A stretch of 64,000 nucleotides of DNA from Thalassolituus alkanivorans (GTDB taxonomy: Bacteria > Pseudomonadota > Gammaproteobacteria > Pseudomonadales > Oceanobacteraceae). Of this stretch, positions 45,157 to 54,036 are shown piece by piece. The stretch spans positions 25,486 through 89,485 of the forward strand of contig NZ_JAJAEL010000044.1 of the NCBI RefSeq assembly GCF_020447205.1. Reading direction: 5' to 3'. Every line of letters starts with the position of its first letter. Positions within the stretch are counted from its first letter, which is position 1. The notes below the pieces were generated by a model that made no database searches, was not told the DNA's origin, and saw only the letters and a program-made list of their open reading frames with translations. The translations under genes were made by a program, and so were the position numbers.

Positions 45157-46298
45157 GCCGCATCCTCCGCGCCCACGGCCTTAGGCGCTACTGTGCCACG
45201 GCGCTGTTGTTCAACCAGAGTCTGCAGTTGCTGCAGCGAGCGGCTGATGTCCGGCAGTGCCGGGGCAACGTTCCACTGCTGTAACTCCTGCAGGGCATTG
45301 CTGGCCGCGCGGGTACGCTCATCATCAACAATCAGGTAGTCCTGCAGCCAGCCGCCAACACGCTTAAGGCTGTGCTGATAAAGATCAGCCTGCTGACGCA
45401 GCAGCGCTACCTGTGCCTGTTCCAGCATCAGGTGCATATTCTGCTGCAGATAATACTGCTGATCCGGCGTCAGCGGCGCGGCTACCGGCGCGCTGCGTTC
45501 ACGGATACGGATCATGCCCTGCAGCGATGTACTGACGCTGTTCCACAGCTGCCAGTACCAGGTTTCGTCGCCGTCAGCCGCCGGTACTTCGGCCTCGGTG
45601 GCAGGCTGTTCGGCAATCAGGCGATCAGGAATCCACGGCAGCTGGGTAATCTGTTCCTGCAGTGCCTGTACACGCAGTACGGCGCCGGTCAGGTCGATGG
45701 CCGGGGCCGTACGCAGCGCCAGCATTTCTTTTGCCAGAGTGGCGCGTACCGGATTAAGACGTGGATTACGGGTTTCGGTCAGTACGTTATCGGCCGCCTG
45801 CAACATGCTCAGCGCACCATCCCAGTCGCGCTCCAGCTGTAAGCGCTGATTGGCCATACGCAGCAGATATTCGGCTTCCGCCAGCAGCCAGTCCTGGCGC
45901 TCAGCGCCCGGCAGCTTGCCCAGACGGTCGGTATTATGTGCCACCTGTTCCTGCAGTTGTGCCGACTGTTCATTCAGCGCTTTGGCCTGCGCCAGAAGCT
46001 CGGCTTCTTTGGCGCTCAGGGCGGCTGCATTGTTCTGCGCCTGATCCACCCGGTCACGCAGTACCGCCAGCTCTGCGGCGGTATTCTGCTGCTGCGCCCA
46101 GCTCAGCCAGCCGGCATAGGCTGCAAGGGCAAACAGACCCAGCATCAGTACCAGATTGATCCATGACAGAGGGTGCGGACTGCTGCGCTGCGCGCTGCTG
46201 GCAGGAGCCTTTTCCTTAGCGGCTTTGGCCTTTACTGGCTTGGCAACCGGGGCGTCTGCGGCAGACTGATTATCCGTTCCCTTTTGTTCTGTGGTCAC
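45153..46298 (-). CDS. hemX: HemX-like membrane protein
   Basis: A 381-residue protein. A charged Lys/Ala-rich N-terminus (1-45) is followed by one membrane helix (~47-68), a long periplasmic coiled coil (~75-130) and a helical domain with AEYLLRMANQRLQLERDW and WPWQ-like aromatic patches. HemX partners HemY and HemD in gammaproteobacteria; the reported methyltransferase activity of an earlier homologue is not supported by motifs here. Located 99 bp after hemD. Confidence 0.88.
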   Translation of the reverse strand: MTTEQKGTDNQSAADAPVAKPVKAKAAKEKAPASSAQRSSPHPLSWINLVLMLGLFALAAYAGWLSWAQQQNTAAELAVLRDRVDQAQNNAAALSAKEAELLAQAKALNEQSAQLQEQVAHNTDRLGKLPGAERQDWLLAEAEYLLRMANQRLQLERDWDGALSMLQAADNVLTETRNPRLNPVRATLAKEMLALRTAPAIDLTGAVLRVQALQEQITQLPWIPDRLIAEQPATEAEVPAADGDETWYWQLWNSVSTSLQGMIRIRERSAPVAAPLTPDQQYYLQQNMHLMLEQAQVALLRQQADLYQHSLKRVGGWLQDYLIVDDERTRAASNALQELQQWNVAPALPDISRSLQQLQTLVEQQRRGTVAPKAVGAEDAA

Positions 46299-46376
46299 TG
46301 TCGGAATCCTTTGCTGTATCGCTGAATTGATATTCTTTTATTCTGCGCCGGGCCTTGGCGTGGCCCTGACACTGTT

Positions 46377-46408
46377 ATTTGTTACTGCGCTGATTTGTTA
46401 CTGCGCTG
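46377..46408. repeat. 16-bp tandem duplication at the hemD 3' end
   Basis: ATTTGTTACTGCGCTG occurs twice in direct tandem (46377-46392 and 46393-46408). The second copy contains the hemD stop codon and its last codons (minus strand reads GCGCAG-TAA). The duplication includes the stop, the same design as in the fliL-like gene and the LPP20 lipoprotein gene. Confidence 0.9.
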
Positions 46409-47174
46409 CCCGCCAGGCTTGCAGGCAAGCCAGCATATCTTCATCACGGGCACTGGCAGCCACCAGCACTTCGCGGTAACCGCGGCTGCGGGCTGCTGCT
46501 GCAACGCGTTCACCGGGCAACATAATGGCACTGACGCGCTGAGCCAAGTCGGGCACCTGTTGCTCAACAATATCCAGCGCCTGATTGCTGCTCAGCAGCA
46601 GCACCGGCTCACCGGCCAGCGTGTCGGCCCATTGCTGTGCGCTCCAGGCAATTTCACGGCGCTCGTACAGTTCGGCGTAATCGACTTCGGCACCACGGGC
46701 AGTCAGCTCTGACGCCAGTTTTTCGCGCCCGCCGACACCACGCCAGAGCAGCACTTTACGGCCACCGATCACATCGCTCTGCATCACCGGCAGCTCCAGC
46801 AGACCTTCGCTGTCGTAGGTTGTCACGGGTGAATGCACACTGAAACCTTCCCGCTGCAGTACTTCGGCGGTACTTGGCCCAACCGCACACCAATGTATAC
46901 CCAGTGGCGGCTGCGGCCAATAACGGTCGAGCCAATCCAGACCAATAGCGGCGGCATTCATACTGATGGCGATCACCGCGGTGTAGTGGTCAATATCCAG
47001 AATACGCTGGCGCAAACCACTGGCCACCGCCTGTTCATCGTCGGCCAGCGGCACAATTTCAATCAGCGGATGATGGCGTACCGGAAAACCACGGGCACTC
47101 AGCTCAGCGATCAGCCCACCCGCCTGACCGTCCGGGCGGGTAACAACGATGGGGACAGCGGCGGCCACTGTCAT
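46398..47174 (-). CDS. hemD: Uroporphyrinogen-III synthase
   Basis: A 258-residue two-domain enzyme that cyclises hydroxymethylbilane into uroporphyrinogen III, the ring from which haem and sirohaem are made. The sequence is typically divergent; recognisable parts are VTRPDGQAGGLIAELSARG, the VAISMNAAAIGL region, WCAVGPSTAEVL and LLWRGVGGREKL. The start overlaps the hemC stop (TAATG). Its 3' end carries a 16-bp tandem duplication that includes the stop codon. Confidence 0.88.
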   Translation of the reverse strand: MTVAAAVPIVVTRPDGQAGGLIAELSARGFPVRHHPLIEIVPLADDEQAVASGLRQRILDIDHYTAVIAISMNAAAIGLDWLDRYWPQPPLGIHWCAVGPSTAEVLQREGFSVHSPVTTYDSEGLLELPVMQSDVIGGRKVLLWRGVGGREKLASELTARGAEVDYAELYERREIAWSAQQWADTLAGEPVLLLSSNQALDIVEQQVPDLAQRVSAIMLPGERVAAAARSRGYREVLVAASARDEDMLACLQAWRAAQ

Positions 47175-48115
47175 TACTTCACGTCATGGCCGTAAACGGC
47201 GGACAGGATAGCACCGGCACCCTGTGCTAACAGGTCTTCAGCCGCCGCAATGCCCATGGCTTCGGCGTCTGCGGCCAGTCCGCTCTGCGCCGTACGCAGC
47301 ATGGTTTTGCCATCCACACTGCCGACCAGACCGCGCAGGCTGAGCGACTCGCCATCCAGCTCGGCGTAAGCGGCAATCGGCACCTGACAGCCACCCTGCA
47401 GGCGACGGTTAAGAGCACGCTCGGCCAGCACACAGGCGGCGGTTTTATCATCGTGCAGAGGTTTTAACAGCTCGTGGATGGCGCTGTCATTGGCCCGCCA
47501 TTCGATGCCCAGGGCACCCTGGCCACCGGCTGGCAGCGATTGTTCAGCAGGAATAAAGGAGGCAATGCGGTCGTGCATTTCCATACGCAGCAGACCAGCG
47601 GCGGCGAGGATGATGGCATCGAACTCACCGGCATCAAGCTTGCTCAGACGGGTCTGCACGTTACCGCGCAGGCTTTTGATAATAAGGTCCGGACGCTGCT
47701 GCTGAATCTGACACTGACGGCGCAGGCTGGACGTACCGACCACCGCGCCCTGCGGCAGCTCATCAATGCTTTTATAGGTATTGGAGACAAAGGCATCGTG
47801 CGGGTTTTCGCGCTCGCAGATAATGCCCAGTTCCAGACCTTCGGGAAATTCCATCGGTACGTCTTTCATTGAGTGCACGGCGATATCGGCACGGCCGTCG
47901 AGCATCGCAACTTCGAGTTCTTTCACGAACAGGCCCTTGCCGCCGATTTTGGCCAGCGGCACATCGAGAATTTTGTCGCCCTGAGTGGTAAAGGTCACCA
48001 GCTCGACCACCAGCCCCGGATGCAGCGCTTCCAGACGGGCCTTGATATGTTCGGCCTGCCACATGGCAAGCGGGCTTTTACGGGTAGCAATGCGGAGCGT
48101 GGTTACGGCAGACAT
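47174..48115 (-). CDS. hemC: Hydroxymethylbilane synthase (porphobilinogen deaminase)
   Basis: A 313-residue enzyme that joins four porphobilinogens. The dipyrromethane-cofactor cysteine lies in [14 protein letters not shown] near residue 242. Other signatures are [14 protein letters not shown] at the N-terminus, [20 protein letters not shown] and [14 protein letters not shown] precedes the ATG at 48115. It starts the hemC-hemD-hemX-hemY operon, 121 bp downstream of algR on the same strand. Confidence 0.96.
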   Translation of the reverse strand: MSAVTTLRIATRKSPLAMWQAEHIKARLEALHPGLVVELVTFTTQGDKILDVPLAKIGGKGLFVKELEVAMLDGRADIAVHSMKDVPMEFPEGLELGIICERENPHDAFVSNTYKSIDELPQGAVVGTSSLRRQCQIQQQRPDLIIKSLRGNVQTRLSKLDAGEFDAIILAAAGLLRMEMHDRIASFIPAEQSLPAGGQGALGIEWRANDSAIHELLKPLHDDKTAACVLAERALNRRLQGGCQVPIAAYAELDGESLSLRGLVGSVDGKTMLRTAQSGLAADAEAMGIAAAEDLLAQGAGAILSAVYGHDVK

Positions 48116-48236
48116 GACATTCCTTAACGCGGGTCAGGCCGGGCCTGACAATGAATTCAGAAAGTAATGCCGCATCATACCAGCGGGGAATGAATGGGGG
48201 TAATGATCTGGGTCGGGAGCGACACCAGAGCCTTTG

Positions 48237-48992
48237 TTACAGCTCCTTCATCACCCGCCGTACATCCGGCAGATGCCGGCGACTGACCGGAACGCCGTCA
48301 GCCAGGCCGCGTAAATACACCTTGTGACCACCGCTGTTCAGGGCTTCAAGGCGTTCAATGCGGTTAAGCGCAACCAGTGCGCTGCGGTGTACGCGCACAA
48401 ACAGACCGGGGAATTCGTCTTCGAGCTGACGCAGGGAATCGTCGATCAGGGTTTCGCCGCCTTCGTGATGGACGTTGACGTATTTCTGATCGGCGTAGAA
48501 ATAAAACACCTCTTCCAGCGGAATCAGCTGCAGGCCATTGTGCGTGCGCGCGCTCAGATGGGTGCGGCTGCCGGCGGGACGGGCGGCGGTCACGGTGGCT
48601 TCGTTATCCGCCTGCGCGCCACTCTGTGCCAGCCATTCACTGGCGCGCTGCAGCGCGCGGCATAAGTCTTCTTTGCGCACCGGCTTCAGCAGATAGTCGA
48701 TGGCTTTCACGGCGAAGGCCTGCAGCGCGTGTTCGTCATAAGCGGTGCAGAACACCACCAGCGGTGGTTGCGGCAATTCCTGTATCGCGGCGGCGGTATC
48801 CAGGCCGTTGCGGCCGGGCATCTGAATATCGAGCAGCACCAGATCGGCCCGATGCATGCGCAGCCATGCCAGCGTTTCATCGCCGTTTCCGGCTTCTCCG
48901 GCACAGACAAAATCGTGGTGTTCCAGCAACAAGCGCTTCATGCGCTCCCGCGCCAGAGGCTCATCATCCACCAGCAGAACACGATAGGTCAT
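48237..48992 (-). CDS. algR: LytTR-type response regulator AlgR
   Basis: A 251-residue regulator. Its receiver has phospho-Asp55 in LLDIQMPG, VDDEPLARERM at the N-terminus and LLKPVRKEDL for the conserved Lys. A C-terminal LytTR DNA-binding domain includes FYFYADQKYVNVHHEGGE and RVHRSALVALNRI. In Pseudomonas AlgR controls alginate, type IV pili and other traits; here the direct targets are unknown. The start overlaps the algZ stop (ATGA), which gives translational coupling with the sensor. Confidence 0.92.
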   Translation of the reverse strand: MTYRVLLVDDEPLARERMKRLLLEHHDFVCAGEAGNGDETLAWLRMHRADLVLLDIQMPGRNGLDTAAAIQELPQPPLVVFCTAYDEHALQAFAVKAIDYLLKPVRKEDLCRALQRASEWLAQSGAQADNEATVTAARPAGSRTHLSARTHNGLQLIPLEEVFYFYADQKYVNVHHEGGETLIDDSLRQLEDEFPGLFVRVHRSALVALNRIERLEALNSGGHKVYLRGLADGVPVSRRHLPDVRRVMKEL

Positions 48993-50092
48993 ACACTTCC
49001 CTTAACGGTTGTTACACCATCCGCCGCAGCCTGCGGCAAACGCAGACGGGCAATATATTCCCCGCCCAGATCGTCAACTTCCAGCCGCGCCTGTTCATCC
49101 AGTGCGGCCAGCCGGGCGCGGATATTATTATGCGCCAGACGGTTACCCGCTTCACCACTGCCCTCAGGTTTGCTGTTGCGGATGGTCAGCCACCAGGCGC
49201 CGTTATCTTCCGCCTGGCCTTCCTGTGCCAGCTCAACCTCAATCCAGCCACCGCTGATACTCGGCTGAATGCCATGGTAAACCGCGTTTTCCAGCAATGG
49301 CTGCAGCAGTAACTGCGGTACTTTCAGCGCCGCCGGTAACGGCTGCGGCAATTTCCAGTTCACCTGCAGGCGCTCATTGCCCAGCCGCACCTGCTCGATA
49401 CCCAGATAACGGCGACCCAGTTCAATTTCCTGTGCCAGCGGGATCTGTGCGTCATCGTTATTCAGCACCGCGCGGAACAGCTGCGCCAGATCGAGCAACA
49501 GGTGTTCGGCCTTATCCGGATCAACGCTGATCAGTGAAGTCACGGTATTCAGGGTGTTAAAAAAGAAGTGCGGGCGGATATTGGCCTGCAGTGCCGCCAG
49601 CCGCGATTTCAGCTCGGCCTGGGTTTTCAGCCGCCACTGGCTCTGCACATAGAAATAACGCATCGCCATGGCGCCGAAGACGCCGGCAATCAGCAGGTTA
49701 CGCAGTACCCAGGGCCAGTCAGTGTAAGTACGGTCGAGGGGCCATAACCACTCGCCGATCAGACTAACCCCCAGCGTTACCAGCTCGATCACCAGCAGTG
49801 CCACCAGCGAGGCCGACATCGCCGTTAACCGCGCCAGCAAAACCCGCAGCTGACACAGAATCGCCACCGACAGCAGACAAACCCACTGCACAAAGAACGA
49901 CACCACGGTAAAACGCTGCCAGGAAAATTGCGGCAAACCGCTCTCGACCAGCGTCAGCGCCAGCACCAGCGCTTCGCTCAGCGCCAGCAGAATAATCACC
50001 GCACGGGTGTTACACAGGTCAGGCAGGAAAAAGGCTTCCAGCAGCGCCTGCTGTCCACGGGCAGAAGAGGATGTTGAATGGCTGACTGACAA
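48989..50092 (-). CDS. algZ: LytS-type sensor histidine kinase AlgZ/FimS
   Basis: A membrane kinase of about 367 residues. Five or so N-terminal hydrophobic segments (~30-170) are followed by a His_kinase domain with LQANIRPHFFFNTLNTVTSL and a LLQPLLENAVYHG N-box. It lacks the standard HisKA, as usual for AlgZ. The start is uncertain: no ATG suits, and I propose TTG at 50092 (AGGA 8 nt upstream, giving LSVSHSTSSS); another TTG at 50152 is possible. Divergent from argH, as in Pseudomonas. Confidence 0.82.
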   Translation of the reverse strand: MSVSHSTSSSARGQQALLEAFFLPDLCNTRAVIILLALSEALVLALTLVESGLPQFSWQRFTVVSFFVQWVCLLSVAILCQLRVLLARLTAMSASLVALLVIELVTLGVSLIGEWLWPLDRTYTDWPWVLRNLLIAGVFGAMAMRYFYVQSQWRLKTQAELKSRLAALQANIRPHFFFNTLNTVTSLISVDPDKAEHLLLDLAQLFRAVLNNDDAQIPLAQEIELGRRYLGIEQVRLGNERLQVNWKLPQPLPAALKVPQLLLQPLLENAVYHGIQPSISGGWIEVELAQEGQAEDNGAWWLTIRNSKPEGSGEAGNRLAHNNIRARLAALDEQARLEVDDLGGEYIARLRLPQAAADGVTTVKGSV

Positions 50093-50181
50093 AGTGATGA
50101 TTCCTGAACTGGCGCGGAGCCTAAGTCTGTCGCCAGTACTGCAACAGGGCAAGCCTGCAAACGCTGAATGGCGGCAAAACA

Positions 50182-50211
50182 GGGACAGAGCGCTGCCGCA
50201 ATGGTTATAAT
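50182..50211 (+). promoter_or_regulatory. Candidate argH promoter
   Basis: TATAAT (50206-50211) with GGGACA (50182-50187) 18 bp upstream, 39 bp before the argH ATG. It overlaps the 5' region of the divergent algZ. Confidence 0.5.
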
Positions 50212-50250
50212 CCGCGCCATTTCCGATTCATGCACCAGTTTGAGGTACTC

Positions 50251-51648
50251 ATGTCTGATCAATCATCCACCAATGCTTCCTGGGGCGGACGCTTCTCCGA
50301 ACCGACCGACGCTTTTGTTGCGCGCTACACCGCATCGGTGGACTTTGACCGCCGCATGTACCGTCAGGACATTCAGGGCTCCGTCGCCCACGCCAAAATG
50401 CTGTGCAAAGTCGGCGTACTGACCGCACAGGAACGCGATGACATCATCCGCGGACTGGAAGAAGTGCGTATCGAAATCGAGCGCGGTGACTTCGAATGGT
50501 CAGTGGCACTGGAAGACGTGCACATGAACATCGAAGCGGCACTGACCAAAAAGATCGGCATCACCGGTAAGAAGCTGCACACCGGCCGTTCCCGTAACGA
50601 TCAGGTGGCCACCGATATCCGCCTTTACCTGCGTGACGAAATCGACGTCATCAGCGCCGAGCTGACCCGCCTGCAGCAGGGTCTGGTGGAGCTGGCGGAA
50701 AAAGAAGCCGACACCATTATGCCGGGCTTCACCCATCTGCAGACTGCGCAGCCGGTGACTTTTGGTCATCACCTGCTGGCCTGGAACGCCATGCTCGAGC
50801 GCGATTACGCCCGTCTGCAGGACTGCCGTGCGCGTATGAACCAGCTGCCGCTGGGTGCTGCAGCACTGGCCGGCACCACCTACCCGATCGACCGTCATTA
50901 CACCGCTGAACTGCTGGGCTTTGACGCGCCGACCGAAAACAGCCTGGATTCCGTATCCGACCGCGATTTTGCTATCGAATTCTGCTCAGCCGCGTCGCTG
51001 ATCATGATGCACATGTCGCGCTTCTCCGAAGAGCTGGTGCTGTGGGCCTCCGCCCAGTTCCGCTTTATCGATCTGCCGGACCGTTTCTGCACCGGCTCCA
51101 GCATCATGCCGCAGAAGAAAAACCCCGACGTGCCGGAACTGGTACGCGGTAAAACCGGTCGCGTATACGGCCATCTGGTTGGCCTGCTGACGCTGATGAA
51201 ATCGCAGCCGCTGGCCTACAACAAAGACAATCAGGAAGACAAAGAGCCGCTGTTCGACACCGTCGATACCCTGCGCGACAGCCTGCGTGCCTTCGCCGAT
51301 ATGGCGCCCAACCTGATTGCCCGCAAAGACGATATGCGCGAAGCCGCAATGCGTGGTTTCTCCACCGCCACCGACCTCGCCGATTATGTTGTGCGCAAAG
51401 GTATCCCGTTCCGTGACGCCCACGAAATTGTGGGTAAAGCGGTTGGCTACGGCGTGAAAACCGGCAAAGACCTGAGCGAAATGACACTGGAAGAACTGCA
51501 GCAGTTCTCCACTGAAATCACCGCCGACGTCTTTGATGTACTGACACTGGAAGGCTCGGTCGCGGCGCGTAACCATATTGGTGGCACCGCACCGGATCAG
51601 GTACGTGCCGCTGCGGCACGGGCGAAAACAGCGCTGGCGCAGCGCTAA
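50251..51648 (+). CDS. argH: Argininosuccinate lyase
   Basis: A 465-residue enzyme that splits argininosuccinate into arginine and fumarate, the last step of arginine synthesis. The fumarase/aspartase superfamily signature [12 protein letters not shown] lies near residue 280, with [12 protein letters not shown] at the N-terminus and [12 protein letters not shown] near 112. The ATG at 50251 has GAGG upstream; an earlier in-frame ATG at 50230 lacks one. The six-gene cluster follows 21 bp later with no terminator between, so argH may be its first gene. Confidence 0.95.
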   Translation: MSDQSSTNASWGGRFSEPTDAFVARYTASVDFDRRMYRQDIQGSVAHAKMLCKVGVLTAQERDDIIRGLEEVRIEIERGDFEWSVALEDVHMNIEAALTKKIGITGKKLHTGRSRNDQVATDIRLYLRDEIDVISAELTRLQQGLVELAEKEADTIMPGFTHLQTAQPVTFGHHLLAWNAMLERDYARLQDCRARMNQLPLGAAALAGTTYPIDRHYTAELLGFDAPTENSLDSVSDRDFAIEFCSAASLIMMHMSRFSEELVLWASAQFRFIDLPDRFCTGSSIMPQKKNPDVPELVRGKTGRVYGHLVGLLTLMKSQPLAYNKDNQEDKEPLFDTVDTLRDSLRAFADMAPNLIARKDDMREAAMRGFSTATDLADYVVRKGIPFRDAHEIVGKAVGYGVKTGKDLSEMTLEELQQFSTEITADVFDVLTLEGSVAARNHIGGTAPDQVRAAAARAKTALAQR

Positions 51649-51669
51649 TCCGCAACAACGGGGAGTTTT

Positions 51670-51999
51670 ATGGACAGCTTTAAACTGGAAGATATGGTAC
51701 GCGGCTGGTTTGTCGGCGGCTTCGAACCAACACTCTACAAAACCACGGATGTTGAAGTCGCCGTACAGCATTTTAAGGCTGGTGATAAAGAAGCCAGCCA
51801 TTGCCACAAAATCGCCACCGAAATCACGGTTATCGTCTCCGGACGGGCACGGATGAAAGGTCAGGAATACGGAGCGGGCTCAATCATCCGTATTGCGCCC
51901 GGTGAGTACACCGACTTTGAAGCTCTGGAAGACACCATCACCACGGTAGTCAAACTGCCGGGGGCACTGAACGATAAATATCTGGAAGAGAATGCCTGA
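51670..51999 (+). CDS. Small single-domain cupin
   Basis: A 109-residue cupin-type beta-barrel. The first metal motif appears as ASHCHKIATEITVIVSG with His-Cys-His, the glutamate and the two glycines recognisable, and the second as PGEYTDFEAL, where the usual histidine is replaced. It could be an isomerase/epimerase, or a sensor or chaperone domain. Its stop overlaps the next ATG by one base, and GGGGAG precedes its own ATG. It opens the six-gene cluster immediately after argH. No signal peptide is present. Confidence 0.65.
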   Translation: MDSFKLEDMVRGWFVGGFEPTLYKTTDVEVAVQHFKAGDKEASHCHKIATEITVIVSGRARMKGQEYGAGSIIRIAPGEYTDFEALEDTITTVVKLPGALNDKYLEENA

Positions 52000-52754
52000 T
52001 GCTGAATATTGTTATCCCAATGGCAGGGCGTGGCAGTCGTTTCGCCAAAGAAGGTTATACCGATCCTAAACCCCTGATTCCGCTGTCGGGTAAACGCATG
52101 ATTGAAGTTGTGATCAACAACCTCAAACCCTCCTGCGACCACCGTTTTATTTTTATCTGTCAGAACCAGCATCTGGCCGACTACGATCTGCAGAACAAAC
52201 TGTGCAGCTGGGCTCCGGGGGCTGTTGTTATTGGTATTGATGGCATCACCGAAGGTGCCGCCTGTACGGTTCTTGAAGCACGGGATTACATCAACAACGA
52301 CGACCCGCTGATGATTGCCAATTCTGACCAGTGGGTTGATGTGGATATTAACGATTATCTGAATTACATGGATGATCAGGCGCTTGATGGCCTGATAATG
52401 ACGATGAAAGCCGACGACCCGAAATGGTCTTACGCCCGCGTAGAAGACAACGGCCGGGTTTCTGAAGTGGTCGAAAAAATTGTCGTCTCCGATGAAGCAA
52501 CCGTTGGCATTTATAACTACCGCCATGGCAAAGACTTCGTCGCCAAGGCCGACAAAATGATTGCCAATAATGAGCGCTCTAATGGCGAGTTTTATGTCGC
52601 TCCGGTTTACACCTATATGTACCGTGAAGAAAACGCCAATATTGGTGTGTACAACATTGGCCGCGAAGCTGATGGCATGTACGGCTTAGGTATTCCGAGT
52701 GATCTGGATCTGTTCAAATCACTGCCGGTCTACCAGCAGGCAATTAACTTCTGA
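51999..52754 (+). CDS. Nucleotidyltransferase (sugar-phosphate NTP transferase family)
   Basis: A 251-residue single-domain enzyme of the nucleotide-sugar pyrophosphorylase fold. The Rossmann-like loop IVIPMAGRGSRFAKEGYTD followed by PKPLIPLSGKRMIEV is the nucleotide-binding signature with a conserved Arg and Lys. A GITEGAACTVL segment and IANSDQWVD (metal-binding Asp) follow. It should couple a phosphorylated small molecule to a nucleotide (CTP, UTP or dTTP; not predictable). A paralogue lies three genes downstream, sharing a PKWSYA segment and a C-terminal GEFYV/GQYFV region. Confidence 0.75.
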   Translation: MLNIVIPMAGRGSRFAKEGYTDPKPLIPLSGKRMIEVVINNLKPSCDHRFIFICQNQHLADYDLQNKLCSWAPGAVVIGIDGITEGAACTVLEARDYINNDDPLMIANSDQWVDVDINDYLNYMDDQALDGLIMTMKADDPKWSYARVEDNGRVSEVVEKIVVSDEATVGIYNYRHGKDFVAKADKMIANNERSNGEFYVAPVYTYMYREENANIGVYNIGREADGMYGLGIPSDLDLFKSLPVYQQAINF

Positions 52755-52769
52755 TCATAAGAGAATCGC

Positions 52770-53408
52770 ATGCAGATTATTTCTCACCGGGGCTACTGGC
52801 TCGACGCCACAGAAAAAAATACCGTCGCAGCGTTCCACCGTTCTTTTTCCATGGGATACGGTACGGAAACAGATATCCGTGACTGCGCCGGGAAACTGAT
52901 GATCAGCCACGATATGCCGAACGGTACAGAACTGACGTTCGACGAGATGCTGGAAATATATCTGCGTTACGATCAGCGCCCGTGCCTGGCCTTAAACGTT
53001 AAGGCCGATGGTCTGCAGACTGCCGTGGCCCAGAGTCTGCAGCAGCATGGCATCGAAAACTATTTTATGTTCGACATGTCATTACCTGACACGCTGGGAT
53101 ATCTGCGCAACGGCCTGACCACATTTCTGCGTGCCAGTGAATACGAAACACCGGGCGTTCTGCTGGAGCAGGCCCAGGGAGTATGGCTCGATGGTTTTCA
53201 GCGACTGAACATTGATGCCGGTCAGTTACAGCAGTGGCTGTCTGCCGGTAAAAAGGTCTGCATCGTTTCTCCGGAATTACACCGCCGCGATGTTAACGAC
53301 GAATGGTCAGAACTGCGCAACCTCCCCGGCGAGCTGCTGGAGAGCGATCATTTAATTCTGTGTACGGATATTCCGGAACAGGCAGAGAGGTACTTCCGTT
53401 TTGACTAA
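52770..53408 (+). CDS. Glycerophosphodiester phosphodiesterase-like protein
   Basis: A 212-residue TIM-barrel of the GDPD/PI-PLC-like family. The metal and catalytic residues appear as SHRGYW (His-Arg), GYGTETDIRDC (Glu-Thr-Asp) and MISHDMPNG (His-Asp). The domain is shorter than typical ~250-residue GDPDs, and the C-terminal strand region is compact. It lacks a signal peptide, so its substrate is cytosolic. In this setting it may cleave a glycerophosphodiester or a nucleotide-phosphodiester intermediate. It lies 16 bp after the NTP transferase gene and overlaps the HAD gene by eight bases. Confidence 0.75.
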   Translation: MQIISHRGYWLDATEKNTVAAFHRSFSMGYGTETDIRDCAGKLMISHDMPNGTELTFDEMLEIYLRYDQRPCLALNVKADGLQTAVAQSLQQHGIENYFMFDMSLPDTLGYLRNGLTTFLRASEYETPGVLLEQAQGVWLDGFQRLNIDAGQLQQWLSAGKKVCIVSPELHRRDVNDEWSELRNLPGELLESDHLILCTDIPEQAERYFRFD

Positions 53409-54036
53409 GGTTATTAAGGCCGTCATCTTCGATATGGACGGCGTACTGATTGATGCCAAAGACTGGCATTACGAAGCACTGAATAAAGCACTGCGTCTGT
53501 TCGGTTATGAAATTACCCGTCCCGAACATGAGATCACCTACGATGGCCTGCCCACGCGCGACAAGCTGAATATTTTGTCACGGGAGAAAGGTCTGCCGCG
53601 GTCATTACATGATTTTATTAATGAGCTGAAACAGCAGTACACCATGGAGATGGTCAACAACCTGTGCCGGCCGATGTTTCACCATGAATATGCGCTGTCA
53701 TCCCTGAGCAAACAAGGTTACAAGTTAGCCGTTGCCTCTAACTCCATCCGCAACTCCGTTGCCGTTATGATGGATCAGGCGCATCTGAAACCTTACCTTG
53801 AGTTTTTCATTTCCAACGAAGACGTCTCCAAAGGCAAGCCGGACCCGGAAATGTACAACCTGGCTATCTCCCGGCTGGGATTAAATCCGCAGCAGTGTCT
53901 GATTGTGGAAGATAACGAAAACGGTCTGAAAGCCGCCTATGCAAGCCAGGCTCACGTAATGAAGGTGGATTCTGTTTTTGATGTCACCTACGACAACATC
54001 AGAAACCGGATCTCTGAAATCGAGGGCGCAGCATGA
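53401..54036 (+). CDS. HAD-superfamily hydrolase (beta-phosphoglucomutase-like)
   Basis: A 211-residue HAD protein. Motif I is IFDMDGVLID with both aspartates, motif II is AVASNSIRNSV, the motif III lysine lies in KGKPDPEMYNLA and motif IV is LIVEDNENGLKAA. A helical cap (residues ~17-80) is present. It is a phosphatase or phosphomutase for a small sugar- or polyol-phosphate. The apparent start is TTG at 53401, supported by AGAGAGG 8 nt upstream, and it overlaps both neighbours (eight bases before, four bases after), so the proteins are made in a coupled fashion. Confidence 0.8.
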   Translation: MTKVIKAVIFDMDGVLIDAKDWHYEALNKALRLFGYEITRPEHEITYDGLPTRDKLNILSREKGLPRSLHDFINELKQQYTMEMVNNLCRPMFHHEYALSSLSKQGYKLAVASNSIRNSVAVMMDQAHLKPYLEFFISNEDVSKGKPDPEMYNLAISRLGLNPQQCLIVEDNENGLKAAYASQAHVMKVDSVFDVTYDNIRNRISEIEGAA

